From NCBI GenBank assembly GCA_031254675.1, contig JAIRTV010000272.1:1-8402 (forward strand): a DNA stretch of 8,402 bases, read 5' to 3'. A program made the translations under genes and the position numbers. Shown one piece after another: positions 1-5,220 of the stretch. This DNA comes from Planctomycetaceae bacterium (GTDB lineage: Bacteria > Planctomycetota > Planctomycetia > Pirellulales > Thermoguttaceae). The stretch's first letter is position 1. Each line of letters opens with the position of its first letter. Under the pieces are notes generated by a model. That model was given only the letters and a program-made list of their open reading frames with translations. It ran no database searches and was not told where the DNA came from.

Positions 1-204
1 TATACATTTGTAACGGTACAAGAAGGTTCGGAGCTGACGCGGATTGAAATGCGTATCGATAAACTCTTGAAACGGGCTGATTTGAAAGGCTTTGAATCAT
101 TTGCCAAACCAAGTGATCCTAATGCAACTCTTGATAATGAAATGCCAACAGAACCAAAACAAATTTATGGAAAACCGGTACGAAAAATTCGCAGAGCATT
201 GTAA
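1..204 (+). CDS. DEAD-box RNA helicase, C-terminal end (partial)
   Basis: Frame 1 is open from the first base to a TAA at 202-204, giving 67 residues; the 5' part lies outside the window. The opening residues YTFVTVQEGSELTRIE, followed by a KLLKRADLKGFESF segment, resemble the stretch that follows the last conserved motif (HRxGRxGR) of DEAD-box RNA helicases, where the RecA-2 domain ends and a short basic tail begins. Such enzymes unwind RNA using ATP in ribosome assembly, mRNA decay or cold adaptation. The tail ends in a basic cluster (KPVRKIRRAL), common for RNA-binding helicase tails. None of the catalytic motifs is inside the window, so the call rests on the tail alone. Which helicase subgroup it belongs to cannot be decided. 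Confidence 0.62.
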   Translation, partial: YTFVTVQEGSELTRIEMRIDKLLKRADLKGFESFAKPSDPNATLDNEMPTEPKQIYGKPVRKIRRAL

Positions 205-240
205 TTTCTGTAATAAATTCAATAATTCGTGCGGCGCTAT

Positions 241-267
241 CAATTTTCTATTATCGACTAAAAATTG
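241..267 (+). terminator. Weak possible terminator after the helicase gene
   Basis: CAATTTT at 241-247 pairs with AAAATTG at 261-267 (7 bp, 13-nt loop), 37 nt after the helicase stop. It is followed by a loosely T-rich stretch (CTCGTTTGTTTG). The stem is almost all A/T and the T-tract is broken, so this is a weak candidate. Confidence 0.22.
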
Positions 268-371
268 CTCGTTTGTTTGTGAAATATGAGGTTTATGGAA
301 CAAAGTTGGACTTGTTTGTATTGAAAAGTTTGAAAATTTTAAAATTTTGCTATTTAATTTGATTGAGGTAA

Positions 372-399
372 TTGAATTTGTTGTCGAGAAGAGTATAAT
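372..399 (+). promoter_or_regulatory. Sigma-70-like promoter of the DtxR-family gene
   Basis: TTGAAT (372-377) and a perfect TATAAT (394-399) are separated by 16 bp. The expected start near 406 gives a leader of about 70 nt. Just upstream, 333-348 is two back-to-back copies of AAAATTTT, an AT tract that could act as an UP element. No clear dyad of the kind bound by DtxR or MntR overlaps the promoter, so autoregulation is not visible. Confidence 0.6.
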
Positions 400-464
400 A
401 GCACAATTCCAGTTTTACCATTTTGGAACCGTAAATTGTTTATTGGTTCTGTAATTCCCTTAAT

Positions 465-469
465 GGAGG
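465..469 (+). promoter_or_regulatory. Shine-Dalgarno site for the DtxR-family gene
   Basis: GGAGG lies 6 nt before the ATG at 476, a near-ideal site that fixes this start. It contrasts with several genes in this window that have no such site. Confidence 0.85.
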
Positions 470-475
470 TTATTT

Positions 476-967
476 ATGCCCAAAAATATGACACACGGTA
501 ACTTACTTACCGCCGTAATGGAAGACTATCTCGAAGCAATTTATCATATTGTTCAGGAACACGGTTACGCACGGTCTGGTCAGATTTCACGACATCTTGG
601 TGTTCACAAATCAACCGTAACAACCGCAATGCACAATCTTGAATCACAAGGTTTTATCGAGTATGCTCCCTATAAAGAAGTAACACTAACACCAAAAGGA
701 ATCAAAGAAGCCGAAGGAATTGTTCGTCGGCATGACATTTTCTTTCGGTTGCTGCACCTTCTGCTCGGTGTCGAAAAAGAGGAAGCATCAAAATTGGCGT
801 GCGAAATGGAACACGCCCTCGCACCGGAAATCGCCGATCAATTCATCAGTCTGGTCGAAAAAGCGTTGCGGAAACACAAAGTGAATGAACTCCCCGAAAA
901 TGACCCCGAACCTAAAAAAATTACGAAAAAATTCGCCGCGAAAAGTGAAACGAAAAAGAAGGGTTGA
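476..967 (+). CDS. DtxR/MntR-family metal-dependent transcriptional regulator
   Basis: A 163-residue cytoplasmic repressor that would bind DNA when loaded with Mn2+ or Fe2+ and control metal uptake. Residues about 14-75 form the winged helix-turn-helix: MEDYLEAIY at 15-23, recognition-helix region HLGVHKSTVTTAMHNL at 40-55, then a wing ending in VTLTPKG. Residues about 80-131 form the dimerisation and metal domain with RRHDIFF and ACEMEHAL. By family alignment the likely ligands are D17, E20, H86, C109, E112 and H113. There is no FeoA/SH3-like third domain; instead a lysine-rich tail (about 135-163) closes the protein, so it has MntR-like length. D17 matches MntR (DtxR has Met there) while C109 matches DtxR (MntR has Glu), so the metal cannot be named. 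It is transcribed from the promoter at 372-399 and probably shares its mRNA with the next gene, 3 nt downstream. Confidence 0.93.
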   Translation: MPKNMTHGNLLTAVMEDYLEAIYHIVQEHGYARSGQISRHLGVHKSTVTTAMHNLESQGFIEYAPYKEVTLTPKGIKEAEGIVRRHDIFFRLLHLLLGVEKEEASKLACEMEHALAPEIADQFISLVEKALRKHKVNELPENDPEPKKITKKFAAKSETKKKG

Positions 968-970
968 TCC

Positions 971-1780
971 ATGAAAAAAATTTTTTTCGGCATCGTATTG
1001 TTTTTCGTGCCAATACTTCCCGCAGAACCGCCGCCATTGTCAAAAACAGAACCGCTCTTACTCAAAACTGTTGAGGTGTATCCGCACGATAATAATGCGT
1101 TTACACAAGGATTGGTTTTCGACGACGGTTTTCTTTATGAAAGTACCGGCAATTACGGCAGTTCCTCGCTTCGAAAAGTGGAACCGGCAACCGGAAAAAT
1201 TTTGATCAATATTCCTTTGCCGAAACAATATTTCGCCGAAGGTCTTGAATTGGTTAATGATAAACTCTATCAATTAACGTGGCGAGAACATACCTGTTTC
1301 GTTTACGAAAAATCAACTTTCAAATTGATTGAGCAATTTCAATATAAAGGTGAAGGTTGGGGACTGGCTTTTGACGGAAAATATTTGATTCTCAGTGATG
1401 GCAGTGAAGTGTTACGTTTTTTTGACCCGAAAACGTTTCGGCAAAAACGTCAACTCAATGTTGTTGATCGTAACGAAAAAACTAAAAAATCGGTTCCGAT
1501 TAAAAACTTGAACGAATTAGAATTTATTCGCGGTGAACTTTGGGCGAATGTCTGGCAAACCACAAGAATTGTCCGAATTGATCCCAAAACCGGAGAAGTG
1601 ATTGGTTGGATTGAATGCGCCGGTTTTGTGCCAAAAGAGTACGAAAAAGAACACCGAAACCCTTTCTTTGAACCTAACAATGTCTTAAACGGAATCGCAT
1701 TCGATCCGGCAACCAATCATGTTTTTATTACAGGAAAAAACTGGTCTTGCCTTTATAAAATACATATCGACAATCAATAG
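971..1780 (+). CDS. Secreted glutaminyl-peptide cyclotransferase (plant/bacterial type)
   Basis: A 269-residue protein of the glutamine cyclotransferase family, five-bladed beta-propellers that convert N-terminal Gln of peptides or proteins to pyroglutamate, releasing ammonia. Residues 1-18 form a signal peptide (KK, then a hydrophobic run to LPA), so it acts outside the cytoplasm. Family landmarks run in order: FTQGLVF (44-50), ESTGNYGSSSLR (57-68), FAEGLEL (88-94, with E90 in the conserved acidic position), LTWRE (102-106), GEGWGLAFDG (127-136), LNELEF (180-185), WANVW (191-195), LNGIAFDP (239-246) and FITGKNW (252-258). Length is usual for the bacterial enzymes. The ATG follows an AAGG (959-962) at 8 nt and sits 3 nt after the regulator's stop, so the two are probably cotranscribed. 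Whether metal availability affects this enzyme is unknown. Codons 2-5 contain an A7T7 run. Confidence 0.92.
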   Translation: MKKIFFGIVLFFVPILPAEPPPLSKTEPLLLKTVEVYPHDNNAFTQGLVFDDGFLYESTGNYGSSSLRKVEPATGKILINIPLPKQYFAEGLELVNDKLYQLTWREHTCFVYEKSTFKLIEQFQYKGEGWGLAFDGKYLILSDGSEVLRFFDPKTFRQKRQLNVVDRNEKTKKSVPIKNLNELEFIRGELWANVWQTTRIVRIDPKTGEVIGWIECAGFVPKEYEKEHRNPFFEPNNVLNGIAFDPATNHVFITGKNWSCLYKIHIDNQ

Positions 1781-1854
1781 CGGAAAGGTGTGGAACGAAG
1801 TTTGTAATCTATAAAATTGAAACAAAAAAAATAGTCATCCAACGCAAACCATCA

Positions 1855-1886
1855 ATCACACTTTCCCAACTTTACATCACACTTTC
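1855..1886 (+). repeat. Tandem 11-bp direct repeat in the kinase leader
   Basis: ATCACACTTTC occurs at 1855-1865 and again at 1876-1886, exactly 21 bp apart, ending 6 nt before the ATG at 1893. The spacing is two helical turns, as for a tandem operator, but the position overlaps where a ribosome would bind. The surrounding stretch 1845-1892 contains no G at all, and no Shine-Dalgarno site is present. Confidence 0.7.
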
Positions 1887-1892
1887 TTCAAT

Positions 1893-2789
1893 ATGGCTGA
1901 TTTACAACAACCGTTTAAAATATTATCGTTTGGCGAAATTTTGTGGGATGTATTTCCGAACGATAAAAAACCAGGCGGTGCTCCGGCAAATTTTGCGTAT
2001 CATTGCAAACAATTAGGTGCGGATGTTCGTTTGGTGTCTCAAATTGGTCGTGACCAAAACGGTCAAGAACTTTTCGATTTTTGCAACAGTATTGGACTTT
2101 CGACCGCGTTGATCGGAATATCTGTTACGAATCCGACCGGAACGGTTTCTGTCCATCTTCGTGAGGACGGTCAACCGGATTATACGATTAACCGAGATGT
2201 TGCGTGGGATTTTGTGGAAACAACACCGGAATCTCTTCAATGGGCATCGGAATCGGATGTCATTGCATTCGGTAGTTTGGCTGCCCGATCAGAGCAAAAT
2301 CGGAAAACGTTGCAAAATCTCCTCGACGCCGCTCCACCAACAACGTTTCGCGTACTCGATTTGAATCTTCGGGAACCGTTTTGTGAACAGAAAAATATTG
2401 AGTTTGTTCTTTCTTGTGCCGATATTCTCAAACTCAACAATGAAGAATTGAATCGCATTGTTCTCATGTTTGGTTTTCCGCAAGACACGGTTGAAAAACA
2501 GTTGCAAAAATTACAAGAATGTTATCAATTCCGGCTTGTGATTTTGACTTGCGGAGCGAATGGAAATTGGTTGACGACGAAATCGGAACAAATTTTCACG
2601 CATGGTGTGAAGGTTGCGGTTGTCGATACGGTTGGTGCGGGCGATGCATTTATGGCGGCAAGTGTTGTCGGTTTTTTGCTGCAAAAACCATTGTCCGAAA
2701 TTAGTTTCAAAGCCAACGAATTGGCGGCTTACGTTTGTACGCAACGCGGTGGAACACCTCCAATTCCGCAAAAATTCTTATGGACATGA
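1893..2789 (+). CDS. PfkB-family sugar kinase, fructokinase-like
   Basis: A 298-residue cytoplasmic kinase of the ribokinase/PfkB superfamily, transferring phosphate from ATP to a sugar, most likely fructose. The N-terminal substrate region has FGEILWDVFP (13-22) and GGAPANFAYH (28-37), the first PfkB signature, followed by VSQIGRDQNGQEL. FGSLA (126-130), VLDLNLREPF (154-163) and KLNNEEL (180-186) match fructokinase-type members. The C-terminal signature DTVGAGDAF (245-253) supplies the anion hole and the catalytic base D251. Length is typical (about 290-310). The start at 1893 has no Shine-Dalgarno site but leaves the usual short lead into the first beta strand. The apbE-like gene starts 32 nt after the stop, so the two may share an mRNA. 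Sugar specificity is an inference from motif resemblance; another hexose or a nucleoside remains possible. Confidence 0.9.
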   Translation: MADLQQPFKILSFGEILWDVFPNDKKPGGAPANFAYHCKQLGADVRLVSQIGRDQNGQELFDFCNSIGLSTALIGISVTNPTGTVSVHLREDGQPDYTINRDVAWDFVETTPESLQWASESDVIAFGSLAARSEQNRKTLQNLLDAAPPTTFRVLDLNLREPFCEQKNIEFVLSCADILKLNNEELNRIVLMFGFPQDTVEKQLQKLQECYQFRLVILTCGANGNWLTTKSEQIFTHGVKVAVVDTVGAGDAFMAASVVGFLLQKPLSEISFKANELAAYVCTQRGGTPPIPQKFLWT

Positions 2790-2821
2790 AAATTTCAAAT
2801 TAAAACAAACTGTTACATTCC

Positions 2822-3796
2822 ATGACGTGGCGAACTTCTGACGAATTGGCATTATTAACGGTAAGCCGCAAGGCAATGAATGATGAATTTGAAACGATAT
2901 TTTCACGTCTGGACTTTCCGCAAGGAACCAAAGCGGCTCTTGACGCTCTTGATGAAGTGGAACGTCTTGAACAAGTTTTATCGGTTTTTCGTTTTGACAG
3001 TCGAATTCAGTACATTAATTTGACGGCTCATGAAATTCCGGTTCGGCTTGACGAGGAATTATTTGATCTGATAACTCTTTGTGTGAAGTTTGCTGAAGAA
3101 ACGGGAGGGGCGGTGGATATTACCAGTAGTCCGCTTTGGAAAGTATGGGGGTTTGCAAAACGTAAAGGACGAATTCCAACCGTTTCGGAAATTGAAACAG
3201 CGTTGGCGAATGTGAATTACCGACTTCTCGAACTTGATCCCGAAACAAAAACAATTCGGTTCAAAAAAAAAGGAGTTGAACTCAATTTCGGTTGTGTTGG
3301 TAAAGGTTTTGCGTTGGATATTGCCGCGCGAAAACTTTTGGAACAACAAGTTGATCGTTTTTTGTTTCAAGGCGGTTTGAGTAGTGTGTTGGCGGTTGGT
3401 TCCGGTTGGAAGATTGGAGTGGCGCATCCGATGCGTCCGGGAAAACGATTAGCGGAACTGTTGTTGGATAATGAAGCAGTTGCCACTTCCGGTTCGCAGA
3501 AACAATTTTTCCGTTACAACGGACGGAGTTATTCTCATTTGATTGATCCACGCACCGGACAACCGGCAGACAATGTTCTTTCGGTTACAGTTCTTGCCCC
3601 AACCGGAACACAAGCCGAACTCCTTTCAACCGCGTTTTTCGTACTCGGTGCAGAACAAACAGAAGAATATTGTAAAAAAAATCAAGAAATTACCGCCTTG
3701 ATGACGATTCCTGTACAAAAAAATGCCGGTTTCGAAATCAGGTTATTCAGTTACAACAACGATAAAATCCGCTTCATTGACGACAAAATCACTTGA
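2822..3796 (+). CDS. apbE: FAD:protein FMN transferase (ApbE family), cytosolic form
   Basis: A 324-residue ApbE-family protein, which attaches FMN from FAD to a Ser/Thr of target flavoproteins using Mg2+. Landmarks in order: RKAMNDEFE (16-24; usual RxMGTxFE), FRFDSRIQYIN (56-66), GGAVDIT (95-101) with PLWKVWGF (104-111), GVELNFGCVGKGFALD (151-166), LFQGGLSSVLAVG (181-193), VATSGSQKQFF (220-230), SHLIDPRTGQP (238-248) and the metal-site segment TQAELLSTAFFVLG (263-276). The Mg2+ ligand usually seen as Asp is Glu266 here, with T270 kept. There is no signal peptide or lipobox, unlike the classic periplasmic enzymes, so it should act in the cytosol. The start at 2822 lacks a Shine-Dalgarno site; the next ATG (2876) would cut into the conserved RKAM motif, so 2822 is preferred. 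No flavinylation target is encoded in the window. Confidence 0.9.
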   Translation: MTWRTSDELALLTVSRKAMNDEFETIFSRLDFPQGTKAALDALDEVERLEQVLSVFRFDSRIQYINLTAHEIPVRLDEELFDLITLCVKFAEETGGAVDITSSPLWKVWGFAKRKGRIPTVSEIETALANVNYRLLELDPETKTIRFKKKGVELNFGCVGKGFALDIAARKLLEQQVDRFLFQGGLSSVLAVGSGWKIGVAHPMRPGKRLAELLLDNEAVATSGSQKQFFRYNGRSYSHLIDPRTGQPADNVLSVTVLAPTGTQAELLSTAFFVLGAEQTEEYCKKNQEITALMTIPVQKNAGFEIRLFSYNNDKIRFIDDKIT

Positions 3797-3928
3797 ATTT
3801 TCGTAATAATTAACGAAACAGATAAAAATTTTGCTGATCATTGTGTTGATATATTTGTTCGCTTGTTTCACTTTTTTACCAGTTTCCTGCTTTCAAAAAA
3901 ACAATGAACTCCGCCAATCACTGCCCTC

Positions 3929-3956
3929 TTGACAAAGTGATTGCTGAAAATAAACT
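3929..3956 (+). promoter_or_regulatory. Candidate promoter of dapA
   Basis: A perfect -35 TTGACA (3929-3934) is followed after 16 bp by TAAACT (3951-3956), which matches the -10 consensus at four of six positions. The expected transcription start near 3963 would give dapA a leader of about 60 nt, beginning with the hairpin at 3965-3989. Confidence 0.5.
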
Positions 3957-3964
3957 TTAATAAC

Positions 3965-3989
3965 GATGATTTTACGAGGAAATATCATC
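3965..3989 (+). repeat. Hairpin in the dapA leader
   Basis: GATGAT (3965-3970) pairs with ATCATC (3984-3989). TTT (3971-3973) can also pair with AAA (3980-3982), leaving one bulged T (3983) and the loop ACGAGG. It falls at the predicted 5' end of the dapA transcript. The loop and downstream arm contain GAGGAAAT, which looks like a ribosome-binding site but has no ATG at a suitable distance. It is too small to be a lysine riboswitch. A 5' stabilising stem or small protein-binding site is possible. Confidence 0.45.
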
Positions 3990-4023
3990 ATATCATTTGA
4001 CCTTTATTTTTCAAACATTCCCT

Positions 4024-4911
4024 ATGAAAACTCGATTCGAATCTTTTGCTGGTCTTTCGGTTGCGATTATTACGCCTTTTAAGAATGGTCAGGTTGACTA
4101 TCAAACTCTTCAAGATCAGGTAGAATTTCAGGTTGTTTCTGGAACGACGGCGGTTGTTCCGGTTGGCACGACCGGCGAAAGCCCTACTCTGTCTTTTGAC
4201 GAACACGAACGTGTTCTCCGTGCGGTGGTTGAAGCCGCTAATGGAAAAATCAAAGTGATGGCGGGTTCCGGCGCTAATTCTACTCAAGAGGCTCTTCATC
4301 TCACTCAATTTGCACGAAAAGTCGGAGCCGATGCCGCACTTGTGGTTGCTCCTTATTACAATAAACCCATGCAAGAAGGTTTGTTTCAACATTACAAACT
4401 TCTCGCCGAATCGGTTGATATTCCGATTTGTATTTACAATATTCCCGGACGTTGCGCCCGAAATATCGAACCCGAAACAATAATTCGGCTTGCACAATTT
4501 CCTAATATTGTTATGATTAAAGAGTCAACCGGTTCGATGGATCAGGCTTCGTCGATCATCAATAACACCGATCTGACGGTTTTAAGCGGCGACGATAGTT
4601 TAACGTTGCCGTTGTTGGCACTCGGAGCGAAAGGAGTTGTTTCGGTTGTCGGTAACATTATTCCTAAAGATATGATTGCTCTTTGTAACGCTTTTGCAGA
4701 AGGTAATATCAAAAACGCTCAAGAATGGCATTACAAAACCTACACGCTTTGTCGTAACATGCTTTCGCTGGCAACGAATCCGATTCCCATTAAAGCGGCG
4801 ATGAAAATGTTGAAGCGTGATACCGGCGAACTCCGCCTACCCATGACACCACTCGCCGAAATTGACGAACAAAAATTACGGAATACTCTCGAAAATTACG
4901 GACTTTTATAA
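4024..4911 (+). CDS. dapA: 4-hydroxy-tetrahydrodipicolinate synthase
   Basis: DapA condenses pyruvate with L-aspartate-4-semialdehyde, the committed step toward diaminopimelate and lysine, in the cytosol. From the ATG at 4024 it has 295 residues, the usual length, forming a single TIM barrel. Catalytic positions are all present, offset by 5 from E. coli: T49 and T50 in VGTTGESPTLS, Y112 in APYYNKP, Y138 and R143 in CIYNIPGRC, and the Schiff-base lysine K166 in IVMIKESTG. Later landmarks are SGDDSLTLPLL (188-198) and GVVSVVGNIIP (204-214). An in-frame TTG at 3997 would add nine residues but has no family support and no suitably spaced Shine-Dalgarno; the ATG is preferred, although it too lacks one. 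The gene has its own promoter (3929-3956) and converges with the phosphoesterase gene. No other lysine-pathway gene is present here. Confidence 0.96.
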   Translation: MKTRFESFAGLSVAIITPFKNGQVDYQTLQDQVEFQVVSGTTAVVPVGTTGESPTLSFDEHERVLRAVVEAANGKIKVMAGSGANSTQEALHLTQFARKVGADAALVVAPYYNKPMQEGLFQHYKLLAESVDIPICIYNIPGRCARNIEPETIIRLAQFPNIVMIKESTGSMDQASSIINNTDLTVLSGDDSLTLPLLALGAKGVVSVVGNIIPKDMIALCNAFAEGNIKNAQEWHYKTYTLCRNMLSLATNPIPIKAAMKMLKRDTGELRLPMTPLAEIDEQKLRNTLENYGLL

Positions 4912-5220
4912 AAAAACATATATTTATTGTTTCGTAATTTTGACAAAATTCATCGTATTTCTCATTTTTGAAATAATAAAATCAACACCGTTGCCTAAAA
5001 AACTCAAACGTTGATGCTGTCGTACCAAAAAATTAAAATTATTACAACTGCCATGAACAAAATGATATTTAGAGATAACCAAATATATTACTATAATAGA
5101 CCTTTTCGCTAACCGCGCTCTCAACACAAGAGTATTTTACGTTGATGTTTATTTTTGTGATTGCCTAAATTTGTAATATTAAGTTAGCGAAAAAGTCAAA
5201 AACGGTTTATTATTTACTTT
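4912..5220. other. 309-nt gap between convergent genes, repeat-bearing, no supported ORF
   Basis: No credible coding region is visible. A 9-bp inverted pair, AAAATTACG (4892-4900) and CGTAATTTT (4933-4941), straddles the dapA stop and could fold, but no T-tract follows. ATCAAC (4981-4986) can pair with GTTGAT (5010-5015). Three short motifs recur: TCAACAC at 4982 and 5121, ACGTTGATG at 5008 and 5139, TTGCCTAAA at 4991 and 5161. A perfect TATAAT (5092-5097) has only a poor -35 upstream. An 11-bp inverted repeat (5103-5113 with 5183-5193) follows directly. No clean intrinsic terminator for either flanking gene was found. Confidence 0.6.
5103..5193 (+). repeat. 11-bp inverted repeat enclosing 69 nt, possible small RNA
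   Basis: TTTTCGCTAAC (5103-5113) and GTTAGCGAAAA (5183-5193) are perfect reverse complements. The left arm starts 6 nt after TATAAT (5092-5097), about where a transcript from that -10 would begin, so a roughly 91-nt RNA closed by its own ends is conceivable. The interior can form a small CTCT/AGAG stem (5118-5121 with 5129-5132). There is no clear -35 and no T-run terminator. It does not resemble SRP RNA, 6S RNA, tmRNA or RNase P RNA. The inverted repeat itself is certain; an RNA function is only a hypothesis. Confidence 0.35.

Noticed and set aside
92..289. Small plus-strand ORF of 65 codons over the end of the helicase and the gap
   Set aside because: It overlaps the clear helicase frame in another frame, has no ribosome-binding site and shows low-complexity Asn/Phe-rich composition.
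1787..1825. Promoter for the sugar kinase around TATAAA (1810-1815)
   Set aside because: No -35-like hexamer at a workable distance upstream; AT-rich sequence alone makes TATAAA expected by chance.
3799..3818. TTTCGT/ACGAAA hairpin right after the apbE-like stop as a terminator
   Set aside because: Only 6 bp, AT-rich, and followed by CAGATAAAAA rather than a T-run; too weak to list.
3997..4023. In-frame TTG start giving dapA nine more residues
   Set aside because: The extra residues (after TTG: TFIFQTFP) match nothing at the start of DapA proteins. The purine-rich GAGGA is about 16 nt away, and ATG 4024 gives the normal length.
3952..4023. Lysine riboswitch upstream of dapA
   Set aside because: The leader is only about 60-70 nt and shows none of the conserved purine-rich junction segments of the roughly 170-nt lysine element.
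3988..4497. 169-codon minus-strand ORF opposite dapA
   Set aside because: It is antisense to the strongly conserved DapA barrel, has no family motifs and carries Arg/Asn-rich shadow composition.
4924..5127. Minus-strand ORF of 67 codons in the dapA-phosphoesterase gap
   Set aside because: No ribosome-binding site, no recognisable domain, and composition like translated AT-rich spacer. The repeats in the gap suit RNA or spacer better.
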